Source: QWPN01 sp044360305 (lineage in GTDB: Bacteria; Planctomycetota; Planctomycetia; Pirellulales; UBA1268). Taken from it: a stretch of DNA of 64,000 bases. The stretch covers positions 11,889-75,888 of the forward strand of contig JBIKKQ010000001.1 in NCBI GenBank assembly GCA_044360305.1, in the 5' to 3' direction. Numbering within the stretch: position 1 is the stretch's first letter; every line of letters begins with the position of its first letter. The notes beneath the pieces were generated by a model, which searched no databases, was not told the DNA's origin, and saw only the letters and a program-made list of their open reading frames with translations. Below are positions 50,726 to 60,176 of the stretch, in pieces. Position numbers and translations under genes: made by a program.

Positions 50726-53700
50726 ATGGAGATTAAGTCGCTCAAGGTCCTCCGCGGCCCCAATCAATGGGCCAGTTTCCCCTGCCTCGAAGTCTGGCTC
50801 GATATCGGCCGGCTCGAGGAATGTCCCTCCGACACGCTTCCCGGCTTCAACGACCGGCTCATGGCCTGGCTGCCGAGCATGATCGAGCACCGCTGCTCGA
50901 TCGGCGAGCGCGGCGGGTTCTTCGAGCGGCTCCGGCGCGGCACCTGGATGGGGCACATCCTCGAGCATGTCACGCTGGAACTGCAGACGCTCGCCGGCAC
51001 GCCGGTGGGCTTCGGCCGGGCCCGCGAGACCAACACCCCAGGCGTCTACAAGGTGGCGGTCGAGTACAAGGAGGAGGCGTTCGGCATCGAGTGCCTGCAC
51101 ACCGCCCGGCGGCTCCTGCTGGCGGCGATCGACGGCTCCGAATTCGACGTCCCGACCGAGATCAAGCGGCTCCGCAAACTGCTCCTCGACGAGCAGCTCG
51201 GGCCGAGCACGCGATCGATCGTCGAGGCCGCGGCGGCCCGTGGCATCCCCGCCACCAGGCTGACGGCCGGCTCGCTCGTCCGCCTCGGCCAGGGCGCGAA
51301 GCAGCGCCGCATCCTCGCCGCCGAGACCGACCGCACCGGCGCCATCGCCGAGACGATCGCCCAGGACAAGGACCTGACCCGCGCGCTCCTCTCCCAGTCC
51401 GGCATCCCGGTGGCCGAAGGCCAGCCGGCCGACTCGCCGGAGGCCGCCTGGGCCGCGGCCGAGGAGATCGGCCTCCCGGTGGTGGTCAAGCCGCGGTACG
51501 GCAACCAGGGCAAGGGTGTGTCGGTGAACCTCAACACCCGGGCGGATGTCGAGCGGGCCTGGCACGTCGCCCATGCCGGCGAGCGGGCCGTGGTCGTGGA
51601 ACGGTTCGTCGCCGGCGGCGACTACCGCGTGCTCGTCGTCGGCGGTCGATTGGTGGCCGCCGCCCGGCGGCACCCGCCGATCGTGACGGGTGACGGCAGC
51701 GCCACCGTCCGCCAGCTCGTGGACGCCGTCAACGAGGACCCGCGCCGCTGCGGCGACCACGCGGGCGTGCTCAGTCCCGTGCTCCTCGACGAGGTGGCCC
51801 TTGGCGTGCTGGCCGAGCAGGGGCTGTCCGTGGACAGCGTGGTGGAGGCTGGGCGGACGGTCCTGCTCCGGCAGAGCGCGAATCTCAGCACCGGCGGCAC
51901 CTCGGAGGACGTCACCGATCTCGTCCATCCCGAGGTGGCGGCCCGGGCGGTCGAGGCAGCTCGGGTCATCGGCCTCGACGTGGCGGGCATCGACCTCGTC
52001 ACCGCCGACATCGGCCAGCCGCTCGAGCAGCGCGGCGTGGTCATCGAGGTCAACGCCTCACCCGGCCTGCGGATGCACCTCGAGCCGACCGTGGGCACGC
52101 CGCGGAACGTCGGGGCTGCGATCGTGGACATGCTCTTCGCGCCAGGGGACGACGGCCGGATTCCGACCGCGGCGGTCACCGGCACCAACGGCAAGACGAC
52201 GGTTGTGCGGCTGATCGCCCACCTCAGCGGAATGGGGGGCGGCACGGTGGGGATGACCTGCACCGAGTGCGTCTCGATCGGCGGCCGGGCGATCGACACG
52301 GGGGACTGCAGTGGGCCGAAGAGCGCCCGGCGCGTGCTGGCCAACCCTGCGGTCACCGCGGCGGTCTTGGAAACGGCCCGCGGCGGCATCCTGCGCGAGG
52401 GCTGCGGCTTCGACAAGTGCGACGTCGCCGTCGTCACGAACATCGCCTCCGGCGATCACCTCGGCATCGGGGAGATCGACACGCCCGAGCAGATCGCTTG
52501 GGTGAAGGGGGCGATCGTGGCCGCGGTGCGACCGGGCGGGGCGGCGGTGCTCAACGCGGCCGATCCGCTCGTCGTCGCCATGAAGAAGTGGTGCAAGGGG
52601 CAGGTGGTGTATTTCGGCCTCGACCCCGCCAATCCGGTGATCGTCGAGCACCTGGCGCAGGGCGGCCTGGCGGCGACACTGCGGGATGGCTGGATCGTGC
52701 TCTGCGACGGCCCGCGCGAGACGCGGCTCGCGCACCTCGACCGGGTGCCGCTGGTGCATCGCGGCCTGGTGTCGTTCCAGGTGGAGAACGTGCTCGCCAG
52801 TGCCGCCGCAGCCTGGCGCATGGGCGTGCCGCTGGAACTCGTCCGCCTCGGCCTGGAGAGTTTCTCCCGCGGCGCGACCGGCTCACCCGGCCGCTTCAAT
52901 CTCCTCGACCTCGAGGGGGCGTCGATCGTGGTCGACTACGGCCACAACGTGCCCTCGCTGGAGCAGATCTGCCTGGCGATGGAGAAGCTGCCCCATGCCC
53001 GCCGGATCGCCGTCTACTCCGCGGCCGGCGATCGCCGTGACGAGGACCTGATCACCCAGGGCCGGCTGCTCGGCCGGTCGTTCGAGCGCGTGGTGATCTA
53101 CGAGGATGCCTACATCCGCGGCCGGCAGCCGGGGGAGATCACGCGGCTGATTTCCCAAGGTATCGCCGAGGGGATGGCCGCCGAGCGGCCGGTGACGGTC
53201 GAGGCCGGGGGCACGTGGGCCGAGGCCGCCGCCCTGGTGCTCGACGCGGCGACGGCCGGCGACCTCGTGCTCCTCCAGCCGGACACGGTGGAGCAGACGC
53301 TCCCCTGGCTGACGGAACGGTACGGGAGCCGCCTGCGCGAGCTGTCGTTCGACGAGCTCGCCGGCCCGGCGGCCCACGGCCTCGGCGAGCGGGCTCCGCA
53401 GCCGGGCGAGCCGGTCGAGGTGCGGGCCGGCAAACTCGGCCTCGGGGTCGCCGCCGTCCGCGACATCGCGGCGGGCGAGTCGATCATCAAGACCTGGGGT
53501 GAGCAGGCCGGGCAGCGGTCGCAGCACACGATCCAGGTGGACGTGGCGATGCACATCGTCCCGGACGGCGTGGCGGTCCTCGTCAATCATTCCTGCGAGC
53601 CGAACTGCGGGGTGGTGATCCGCTCCGGCGTCCGGCAGATCGAGATCCGCGCCCTGCGGCCGATCGCGGCCGGCGAGGAGATCACGGTGGATTACGACAC

Positions 53701-53878
53701 CTTTGAGTACGAGGTCGCGCACCTCGGCGGCCCGTGCCGCTGCGGCGAGAAGACCTGCCGCGGCCGGATCGCCGGCTATCGCCATCTGGCCAGCGACGTG
53801 AAGGCCCGCTACGGGGAGTACATCGCCGAGTACCTGCGGATCATCGACGCCGACGCGTCGCTGCCCGTGGGAGTGTGA
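50726..53878 (+). CDS. cphA: Cyanophycin synthetase with C-terminal SET domain
   Basis: A 1,050-residue protein; normal CphA is about 870-900. Residues 1-160 match the CphA N-terminal domain (KVLRGPNQWASFPCLEVWLD). Residues about 160-470 are the ATP-grasp domain (VVVKPRYGNQGKGVSVNL, VIEVNASPGLRMH) that adds Asp. Residues about 475-880 are the Mur-ligase-like domain (TGTNGKTTVVR at 484, VVDYGHNVPS) that adds Arg. Residues about 895-1030 are a SET domain: AGKLGLGVAAVRDIAAGE, the cofactor motif LVNHSCEPNC, EEITVDYDTFEYE and post-SET CRCGEKTCRG. SET domains methylate protein lysines using SAM. The fusion is in one uninterrupted frame. It makes the nitrogen-storage polymer cyanophycin; the target of the SET part is unknown. 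Confidence 0.95.
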   Translation: MEIKSLKVLRGPNQWASFPCLEVWLDIGRLEECPSDTLPGFNDRLMAWLPSMIEHRCSIGERGGFFERLRRGTWMGHILEHVTLELQTLAGTPVGFGRARETNTPGVYKVAVEYKEEAFGIECLHTARRLLLAAIDGSEFDVPTEIKRLRKLLLDEQLGPSTRSIVEAAAARGIPATRLTAGSLVRLGQGAKQRRILAAETDRTGAIAETIAQDKDLTRALLSQSGIPVAEGQPADSPEAAWAAAEEIGLPVVVKPRYGNQGKGVSVNLNTRADVERAWHVAHAGERAVVVERFVAGGDYRVLVVGGRLVAAARRHPPIVTGDGSATVRQLVDAVNEDPRRCGDHAGVLSPVLLDEVALGVLAEQGLSVDSVVEAGRTVLLRQSANLSTGGTSEDVTDLVHPEVAARAVEAARVIGLDVAGIDLVTADIGQPLEQRGVVIEVNASPGLRMHLEPTVGTPRNVGAAIVDMLFAPGDDGRIPTAAVTGTNGKTTVVRLIAHLSGMGGGTVGMTCTECVSIGGRAIDTGDCSGPKSARRVLANPAVTAAVLETARGGILREGCGFDKCDVAVVTNIASGDHLGIGEIDTPEQIAWVKGAIVAAVRPGGAAVLNAADPLVVAMKKWCKGQVVYFGLDPANPVIVEHLAQGGLAATLRDGWIVLCDGPRETRLAHLDRVPLVHRGLVSFQVENVLASAAAAWRMGVPLELVRLGLESFSRGATGSPGRFNLLDLEGASIVVDYGHNVPSLEQICLAMEKLPHARRIAVYSAAGDRRDEDLITQGRLLGRSFERVVIYEDAYIRGRQPGEITRLISQGIAEGMAAERPVTVEAGGTWAEAAALVLDAATAGDLVLLQPDTVEQTLPWLTERYGSRLRELSFDELAGPAAHGLGERAPQPGEPVEVRAGKLGLGVAAVRDIAAGESIIKTWGEQAGQRSQHTIQVDVAMHIVPDGVAVLVNHSCEPNCGVVIRSGVRQIEIRALRPIAAGEEITVDYDTFEYEVAHLGGPCRCGEKTCRGRIAGYRHLASDVKARYGEYIAEYLRIIDADASLPVGV

Positions 53879-54125
53879 ATATCGCACCTGCGAGGCTGAC
53901 GACAAATGCTCCGCCGGTCGGTGACATGCTCGTCGCCGGCGGACTTTGCCGTTGCGTCCTCCAGCGTGCTGGTGCGTCCTGCGGTGCAGTCAAAGTGCAC
54001 CGGCTCCTGCGCGTGCCACCGACCGGCTCGGCACGAGCGGCAGAAGAGGAGCGTTCTCTTCGCCTCGCGGGATGCGAGGCGCTGCCCGACCGGGCACGCC
54101 TTGCGCTGTGCCCGTGTCGGGCCAA

Positions 54126-54156
54126 GGCTGTGAAGGCCATGGAGGGCTTCACAGCC
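54126..54156. terminator. Hairpin between the convergent cphA and mla operons
   Basis: GGCTGTGAAG (54126-54135) pairs with CTTCACAGCC (54147-54156) across 11 nt. It lies between the stop of cphA (250 nt upstream) and that of the oppositely oriented mlaD gene (15 nt away), a place where a two-way terminator is expected. There is no T-run. The rest of 53879-54125 shows no gene. Confidence 0.4.
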
Positions 54157-54170
54157 GCACCACATGCAAC

Positions 54171-55238
54171 TCACTTCAGGCCCGGCCGCCGGTCGAGCGC
54201 CCCCTTCACCCCGAGCTGCTCGGGATGGCGGGCGATCTTGTCGGTGAACACGCGGACGTCGTTGACGATCGGCCGGAGTTCCCGGGTCAGCCGGTTGACG
54301 TTGTCGGCCGCCTGGGCGAGGTCGTCGTAGACCTGCGGGTCACGGACCAGCTTGCCGAGCGTCCCCTGCGACTCGTTGAGAGCCCGCGTGAACGCCACCG
54401 CCTGGCTGATCACCTCGTCGAGCCGGCCGATCGTCTTGTCGATCGAGGCCACCATCCCCTCCCCGCGCTCGCCCAGCGGCCGCGTCAGCCCCTCGAGGTT
54501 CCGCAGGTTGCGGTCCGCCGTGTCGATCGTGGTGCCGATCCCCTTCACGGTCGTCCGCAGGTCGGCGATCACGTTCGGCAGGCCGTCGAGCGTCTCCTTG
54601 ATCTTGGCCCGGGCCTGCGGGTCTCCCATGACGTCATTGATGTTCGTCATGGCGACGCTGAAGGCGTCGAGCGCCGCCTCGGTCTTGCGGACCAGCTTCT
54701 CGAACCGGTCGTCGTCGCCGAGCAGCATTTTGTCCACGTTGGCCGACAGCTTCGTCACCGCGGCGCTGGCCTCGGTGAGCGAGTCGAGCGCCCGCCCCAT
54801 CTTCGGCTCCAGCGTGGCGAACACCTCGAACGGATCGCGGGAGGCGGCGCCGACCAGCACCTCGTCGGCCGCCACCGGCTGCCGTGGCGGCCGGGTGGTG
54901 CCGGGCACGAGCTGGATCTCCGCGTCCCCGAGCAGCGTGCTGGCGATCCGCGGCTGTTCGTCGCGGTAGATGCTGATGTGGGAGTCGATGTCGGCGACGA
55001 CATTGGCCCCCCCCGCCGCTTCGAGCGTCACGCTCGCTACGCGGCCGACGAGGATCCCGTTCTTCCGCACCGGCGTGCCGGTGGCGATGCCGCGGGCATC
55101 CTCGAAGGTCATCTTCAGCGGGTAGGTCGCCTGAACCAGCGACGGCAGGTCGCCGAACAGCACCACGAGGATGCCGGCGATGATCGCGGTGGCCAGCACC
55201 ATGACGCCCACCCGGAACTCCACGACGCGGTCGTTCAT
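54171..55238 (-). CDS. MlaD-family lipid-transport substrate-binding protein
   Basis: A 355-residue protein of the MCE/MlaD family. An N-terminal transmembrane anchor (VMVLATAIIAGILVVLFGD) is followed by the MCE domain at about residues 38-120 (YPLKMTFEDARGIATGTPVR, NGILVGRVASVTLE, LLGDAEIQLVPG). The rest is a long helical region of about 200 residues (AVTKLSANVDKMLLGDDDRF, LRTTVKGIGTTIDTADRNLR) likely to form a coiled needle across the periplasm. It is the last gene of an mlaE-mlaF-mlaD operon; no mlaC or mlaB follows. It moves phospholipids between the membranes. Confidence 0.88.
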   Translation of the reverse strand: MNDRVVEFRVGVMVLATAIIAGILVVLFGDLPSLVQATYPLKMTFEDARGIATGTPVRKNGILVGRVASVTLEAAGGANVVADIDSHISIYRDEQPRIASTLLGDAEIQLVPGTTRPPRQPVAADEVLVGAASRDPFEVFATLEPKMGRALDSLTEASAAVTKLSANVDKMLLGDDDRFEKLVRKTEAALDAFSVAMTNINDVMGDPQARAKIKETLDGLPNVIADLRTTVKGIGTTIDTADRNLRNLEGLTRPLGERGEGMVASIDKTIGRLDEVISQAVAFTRALNESQGTLGKLVRDPQVYDDLAQAADNVNRLTRELRPIVNDVRVFTDKIARHPEQLGVKGALDRRPGLK

Positions 55239-56119
55239 GCCTCCTCCTCCCCGGCCGCGGCGTTCGCCGCCGGCCCGATCCCCTGCTCCTGCTGCAATTC
55301 CGTGAGCCGGCTTCCCGCCCGCCCCTCGACGAACTGCCGGACCCGCGGATCCGCGCAGCGGTCGAGTTCGTCCGGCGTGCCGCTGAAGATGATCTGCGGT
55401 TCGTCGGGCCGGAGGCGAAACGCCGGGTAGAGCATGATGATCCGGTCGGCGACCTTGCGGGCCGTCTGCATGTCGTGCGTCACCACGACGCTCGTCACCT
55501 GCGGCCGGTTCCGCACCCGGAGGATCAACTCGTTGATGACGTCGGTCATGATCGGATCGAGCCCGGTCGTGGGCTCGTCGTAGAGCACGACGGTTGGATC
55601 GAGGGCCAGCGCCCGGGCGAGGCCGGCCCGCTTGCGCATGCCCCCCGAGAGCTCGACCGGCTTCTTCCCCAGCACCGACCGCGGCAGGCCGACCTCGTCC
55701 ACCAGCGCCGTCACGACGGCGCCGATCTCGGCGGCCGGGAGCCGGGTGTGCTCGCGCATCGGGAAGGCGATGTTGTCGGCGATCGTGTGGCTGTCGAACA
55801 GGGCCGCCCCCTGGAACACGAACCCGTACTTCGTCCGCAGCAGGGCGAGCTGGCGGTCGTTCATCCGGCTGAGCGAATCCCCGGCGAACTGCACGTCCCC
55901 CGTGGTCGGCCGGACGAGGCCGATGAGCGTCTTCAGGAGCACGGTCTTGCCGCAGCCGCTCTCGCCGAGCACCACCAGCGTCTCGCCCGTGGGAATCTCC
56001 AGGTCGATGTCGCGCAGCACCTGCTGGCTGCCGAACCGGACGCCGAGCCCGACGACCCGCAGCGCGGGGGGCGAACCGGCGGCGGCCGGGGGAGCGGTGG
56101 CTGGTGCGGCGACGGGCAT
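55235..56119 (-). CDS. MlaF-family ABC transporter ATP-binding protein
   Basis: A 294-residue ATPase. After an Ala/Pro-rich N-terminus come LRVVGLGVRFGSQQVLRDID, Walker A VLGESGCGKTVLLKTLIG at about residue 52, GFVFQGAALFDSHTIADNIA with the Q-loop, the signature VELSGGMRKRAGLARAL and Walker B TVVLYDEPTTGLDPIMTDVI. LSGGMRKR and ALFDS are diagnostic of the MlaF/Ttg2A group. The stop overlaps the start of mlaD by 4 nt. It powers the MlaE permease. Confidence 0.92.
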   Translation of the reverse strand: MPVAAPATAPPAAAGSPPALRVVGLGVRFGSQQVLRDIDLEIPTGETLVVLGESGCGKTVLLKTLIGLVRPTTGDVQFAGDSLSRMNDRQLALLRTKYGFVFQGAALFDSHTIADNIAFPMREHTRLPAAEIGAVVTALVDEVGLPRSVLGKKPVELSGGMRKRAGLARALALDPTVVLYDEPTTGLDPIMTDVINELILRVRNRPQVTSVVVTHDMQTARKVADRIIMLYPAFRLRPDEPQIIFSGTPDELDRCADPRVRQFVEGRAGSRLTELQQEQGIGPAANAAAGEEEA

Positions 56120-56145
56120 GGCTGGGGTGCGACGGTGGCGGAGGC

Positions 56146-57012
56146 TCAGAGCAGTCGGCGGGGACCATCGGGCCGGAAGAAGTCGTGGACGTTGTTGAGC
56201 CCGATGCCCAGGAACAGGTCGAGCAGGAGGATGAGCACGAAGGAGTGGACGAAGGCGTTGGTCGCGGCCCGCCCCACACCCTCGGCGCCGTGGGCGCAGT
56301 GGAAGCCGTGGTGACAGCTCACCAGCGCGATCGCGGCGCCGAAGAACAGGCTCTTGAAGATCCCCATCAGGAAGTCGAAGGCATCGACGTACTCGCGGGA
56401 ATTCTCCCAGTAGTGGTGGTAGTCGATCCCGAGGAGGACGTGCGAATACAGATAGCCGCCGAGCACGCCCATGAAGTCGGCCATCACGGTGAGCGACGGG
56501 ATGAGCACGAGGCAGCCGAGGAACCGGGGCACGACCAGGTAGTAGATCGGGTTGGCCCCCATGCTCTCCAGGGCGTCGATCTGCTCCGTGACCCGCATCG
56601 TGCCCAGTTCGGCCGCCATCGCGCTGCCGACGCGGCCGGCGAGCATCGTCGCGGCGAGCACCGGCCCCAGTTCCCGGACCAGCGACAGGTTGATCACCGA
56701 CCCGAGCCGCGTCTCCAGGCCGAGTGCCTTGAACTGCGCGAAGCTCTGCACGGCGAGCACCATGCCGATGAACAGGCCGGTCAGGGCCACGACCGGCAAC
56801 GAGAGCACGCCGATGCCGTAGAACGCCGGCAGGAGGACGTCGCGGCGCTGCCGCCGGGCGAGGATCCAGCCCAGCGTCCGACAGGCGAACAGGACCACGT
56901 CGCCGACGCCCGCGATCCACCCCATGGTGAAGCCGCCGAGATTCGCCACCTGGCCGACGAGCCAGGAGACGAGCCCCGGGGGCGACACGACGGCGGCCGA
57001 TGACGGCGACAT
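56146..57012 (-). CDS. MlaE-family ABC transporter permease
   Basis: A 288-residue inner-membrane permease with about five helices. The family core is FIGMVLAVQSFAQFKALGLE, LSLVRELGPVLAATMLAGRV, GSAMAAELGTMRVTEQIDAL and ESMGANPIYYLVVPR. It ends with an interfacial helix LLDLFLGIGLNNVHDFF. The first gene of the mla operon; mlaF starts 26 nt after its stop. The ATG at 57012 was chosen because the upstream frame crosses the divergent nitrilase gene. Confidence 0.92.
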   Translation of the reverse strand: MSPSSAAVVSPPGLVSWLVGQVANLGGFTMGWIAGVGDVVLFACRTLGWILARRQRRDVLLPAFYGIGVLSLPVVALTGLFIGMVLAVQSFAQFKALGLETRLGSVINLSLVRELGPVLAATMLAGRVGSAMAAELGTMRVTEQIDALESMGANPIYYLVVPRFLGCLVLIPSLTVMADFMGVLGGYLYSHVLLGIDYHHYWENSREYVDAFDFLMGIFKSLFFGAAIALVSCHHGFHCAHGAEGVGRAATNAFVHSFVLILLLDLFLGIGLNNVHDFFRPDGPRRLL

Positions 57013-57177
57013 GAATCCGGTCCTCTGACGCAGGCAGGGGGCACGACCCTGCGGGTTGTATCGTCCCTTCCGGTCGCGCGGCATGAGGGGACCGGGGTCG
57101 GCAAACGACGGGTCCGCGGATTGGGTACTCTGGGCGATCTGGCGGCGACGGACACCGCGGCACGGGAGGTGGCGGCG

Positions 57178-58125
57178 ATGGAGACGAAGCGTCGGAGAGC
57201 GGCCGCGGGGACCGCTCCGCGCGGCGAACTGCGGGTGGCGGCCGTGCAGATGCGGTTCGCCGGCACGATCGCCGGGAATCTGGCGACGATCGACCGGCTG
57301 GTCGGCGCGGCCGCGGCCGGCGGCGCCGACGCCGTGCTCCTGCCCGAGTGCGCCACCACCGGCTACTCGTACGACTTCTCCAGTCTCACGCCGGCGGACG
57401 TCCGCGACGCGCTGGCGGCCGTGGCGGCCAGCGCCGCCCGTCACCGGGTCAACCTCCTCGTCGGCTCGCCGGTGTTCCGCGGTCGGCAGCTCTGCAACGG
57501 TCTCGTGGTCTTCGACCGCGCCGGCGTCGCCACCTCCTGCTACGCCAAGTGCCAGCTCACCGACCTCGACCGGCGCTGCTTCGCGCCGGGCGACGCGGTC
57601 GCCCTGTTCACGATCGACGGCGTGCCGGCGACGGCGATCATCTGCCACGAGCGCCGCTATCCGGAACTCCCCCGGCTGGCGGTCATGGCCGGGGCGCGGG
57701 TCATCTTCCACCCCAACGCCGGCCTCGACCCGCTGGCCGTCTCCCGGCGGAAGCGCGGCGGGCACGACGGCATCGTGGCCCGGGCCTTCGAGAACGCGGC
57801 CTACTACGTGTTCGCCAACTCGGTGGGGCCGCAGGGGGGTGGCCTGTGGTCGGCGGGGGACTCGAAGATCGTCGCCCCTGACGAGCGGGTGCTGGCCCTG
57901 GCCGACAACGCCCACGAGGCGATCATCGCAGCCCGGCTGGATCTCGCCGCGGCGACCGGATCGTATGCGGCCCGCGGCCTCGTGGCCCCGCCGTTCCTCG
58001 CCCCGCACTGGAAGCGGATGATCGCGGCGGTGCGCAAACGGGCGGCGACGGCGTGGCGCGAGTTCGACCTGCCTGCGCCCCCCGCCGCCCCGCATCGGCG
58101 CGGCCCCCGGTCGCAGCGCGGCTGA
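57178..58125 (+). CDS. Carbon-nitrogen hydrolase (nitrilase superfamily)
   Basis: A 315-residue amidase-like enzyme. The catalytic triad is visible as Glu in LLPECATTGYSYDF, Lys in CYAKCQLTDLD and Cys in AIICHERRYPELPRL. The start RVAAVQMRFAGTIAGNLATI is typical. The ATG at 57178 has GGGAGG 9 nt upstream; a TTG at 57121 would add 19 residues. Superfamily members hydrolyse amides or carbamoyl groups; the specific substrate is not evident. It is divergent from the mla operon with 165 bp between. Confidence 0.87.
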   Translation: METKRRRAAAGTAPRGELRVAAVQMRFAGTIAGNLATIDRLVGAAAAGGADAVLLPECATTGYSYDFSSLTPADVRDALAAVAASAARHRVNLLVGSPVFRGRQLCNGLVVFDRAGVATSCYAKCQLTDLDRRCFAPGDAVALFTIDGVPATAIICHERRYPELPRLAVMAGARVIFHPNAGLDPLAVSRRKRGGHDGIVARAFENAAYYVFANSVGPQGGGLWSAGDSKIVAPDERVLALADNAHEAIIAARLDLAAATGSYAARGLVAPPFLAPHWKRMIAAVRKRAATAWREFDLPAPPAAPHRRGPRSQRG

Positions 58126-58188
58126 ACCGCTCGCACGGGATCCGCGGGCGTCTCGGGGCCGCCGATGCCCCGTCGCCGGACGTCCGCA

Positions 58189-59121
58189 TCACTTGTCGGA
58201 CTTTTCCAACAGGCCTTGCGCTCGCAGCATCGCCATGTTGCCCCGCCCCCCCTGGACGTGTTGCGACAGCACCCGCCACTGCCGGGGGCTGACGGCGGCC
58301 TTGAGTCGCTGCTGATCGGCCTGCGCCAGCATCGCGAACACGATCATCTGCTGCATGTGCTGCTGCTCGATTTCCGCCGGCACCGGATCCACCCGCAGCG
58401 CCGGAACCTTCTCCAGCAGCAGCCGCTCGATCGCGTCCGACTGGGCCTGATCGAGCCCCAGCCGGTCGTCGAGGTCGAGCATCACCGTGAGCACGAGCGA
58501 CTTCCAGAGCAGGGTCCGCTGCCGGTCACGGCTGCCGGCCAGTTTGCCGGCCTGCGATTCGTCGAGGACGGTGCCGATCGCCTTGCGGAACAGCGAGTCC
58601 GACTCGAACAGGCCCTTCACCCGCTCGCGGGCGCGGGAGGCATCCTGCTGCAGGAGGTTGAACCGGCGCTGTCCGGCCGGGTCGTTGAGATCGACGACGA
58701 CACCCTCGTACTTCGCCCGTTCCCGCTCGACAACGTCGGCCATCCGCCGGATGTCCGATTCCATCGCCAGCCGCAGGGCCCGGGTCTGTGACCGGCTCAG
58801 CCCGCAGGCCCGCGCGATCGAAGCCAGCCGCCTGTCGGCGACCCGACCGGCCGCGGCCAGCACGTCGCGACCGCCGGCGACCTGCTGCTCCCCGTCCTGC
58901 CGACCGTCCCCCATCCAGCCCGGCTGATTCCCGAACACGATCTGGTCGAACTGCTGATCGAGTGGGTGGAGGTTCGACTCCGATTCGTCCGCCTGCTGCT
59001 CACGCTGCTGGACGACCTCGTCGTCGACGGCCCGCACCACCGGCCCGATGGCGAGGAGCAAGACGACGATGGCCACCAGGGCACCGGCCGGTTGCGCACA
59101 CCGAGCCCGCCGGCCGATCAT
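58189..59121 (-). CDS. Hypothetical exported protein
   Basis: A 310-residue protein. An N-terminal signal-like segment (GALVAIVVLLLAIGPVVRAV) is followed by a Gln/Glu-rich stretch and by long charged helices (LRLAMESDIRRMADVVERER, LQADQQRLKAAVSPRQW-like). The end QWRVLSQHVQGGRGNM is also charged. The ATG at 59121 overlaps the stop of the upstream gene by 4 nt; a longer frame to 59235 runs inside that gene. Both proteins share the helix-rich style of planctomycete secreted proteins with Spy/LTXXQ-like parts (ATPEQQRA in the neighbour). Function is unknown. Confidence 0.6.
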   Translation of the reverse strand: MIGRRARCAQPAGALVAIVVLLLAIGPVVRAVDDEVVQQREQQADESESNLHPLDQQFDQIVFGNQPGWMGDGRQDGEQQVAGGRDVLAAAGRVADRRLASIARACGLSRSQTRALRLAMESDIRRMADVVERERAKYEGVVVDLNDPAGQRRFNLLQQDASRARERVKGLFESDSLFRKAIGTVLDESQAGKLAGSRDRQRTLLWKSLVLTVMLDLDDRLGLDQAQSDAIERLLLEKVPALRVDPVPAEIEQQHMQQMIVFAMLAQADQQRLKAAVSPRQWRVLSQHVQGGRGNMAMLRAQGLLEKSDK

Positions 59122-60128
59122 TTGCCCCACCATGCGTCGAGGTCGAGTCCCTGATGGCCGCCGAAGTTCCAGTTGTTCCCCCAGTTCTGCAGGCCATGCT
59201 CGCGGACGCCGGCGGCGGTGCACCACGATTGCCACGCCCCCCGCTGCTGCTCGTCGAGGTGCGGCAGGATGCAGGCGGAGGCGTAGTCGGGGGCCGGCCG
59301 GTAGCCGTTGATCTCCATGCCCTGAGTGTCAATCGCCCACGGCCAGCCAGCGTCCCATTTCTTCTCGAGATCGGCTTCGATGGCCCGCTGCTGCTCGGGG
59401 GTGAGCGCGAGCTGCTTGTCGAGGACGCGGACGATCCGGTCGCGGCCGGCACGCTCGCGCCGAACCGACCGCAGGGCGACCTGCCGCTCGTAAGCGGCGC
59501 AGCCCTCGGCCGGAACGTGGGCCTTCACGGCCCGCCCCACCGACTCGCGGATCAACTTCTTCGGATCGGTGTTCGCCCCGTCACCGCCAAACGCCCCGCC
59601 GCCCATCTGTTGTTTTGCGAACGCGACGGCGGCCGCGTTCACGGCCTTGCGGCCCGCGGCCAGCAGCTTGCCGCGGGTTTCCCCCGGCAGGTCGCCGCAG
59701 GCATTCCGGACCAGTTCCAGTTCCGCATACAGGATCGGCTGGAGCCACTGCACCATCTGACCGGCCTGCTGGCGCATCTGCTGCCGCTGCTGCCAGGCCG
59801 CGGCCTTCTCCGGATCATCGGGCATCGGCCCGTCGTCCCCCCCCTCCAGATCGACGGGAAGGTCGGGAACAGCGTTCCGCGGGTTGAAGAAGCCGCGAAA
59901 AACCCCGAAAAAGCCGCCGCCGTTTCCGGCAGCCGGTTGCGGCCCGTCCTCAGCTCCTTCGACGATGATGTCGTGGTCCAGATCAAAAACCTCGACGCCA
60001 TTCCCGACGTTCCCCCGAACCACCACCTTGTCTTCGGCACAGGCGGACGGACGCGGTGCGAAGGCGATCAGGGCGACGAGGGCGGTGACGACGGCCGCGT
60101 TCGACGGCCGGGAAGTCGATCGGGGCAT
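59118..60128 (-). CDS. Hypothetical exported protein
   Basis: A 336-residue protein with a signal peptide (AAVVTALVALIAFAPRPSA, cleavage near ACAEDK). The mature part begins with acidic and Gly-rich stretches, then helices with many Gln (AAAWQQRQQMRQQAGQMVQW), a region KQLALTPEQQRAIEADLEKK, and an aromatic C-terminus (WGNNWNFGGHQGLDLDAW). The start at 60128 is the ATG nearest the signal peptide; the frame extends to 60191. It is translationally coupled to the gene at 58189. No family was recognised. Confidence 0.6.
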   Translation of the reverse strand: MPRSTSRPSNAAVVTALVALIAFAPRPSACAEDKVVVRGNVGNGVEVFDLDHDIIVEGAEDGPQPAAGNGGGFFGVFRGFFNPRNAVPDLPVDLEGGDDGPMPDDPEKAAAWQQRQQMRQQAGQMVQWLQPILYAELELVRNACGDLPGETRGKLLAAGRKAVNAAAVAFAKQQMGGGAFGGDGANTDPKKLIRESVGRAVKAHVPAEGCAAYERQVALRSVRRERAGRDRIVRVLDKQLALTPEQQRAIEADLEKKWDAGWPWAIDTQGMEINGYRPAPDYASACILPHLDEQQRGAWQSWCTAAGVREHGLQNWGNNWNFGGHQGLDLDAWWGK

Positions 60129-60176
60129 GGCGGGGCTCACGCGGGCAGGCCGGACTCGTGAAAGTCTACGCCCCAC

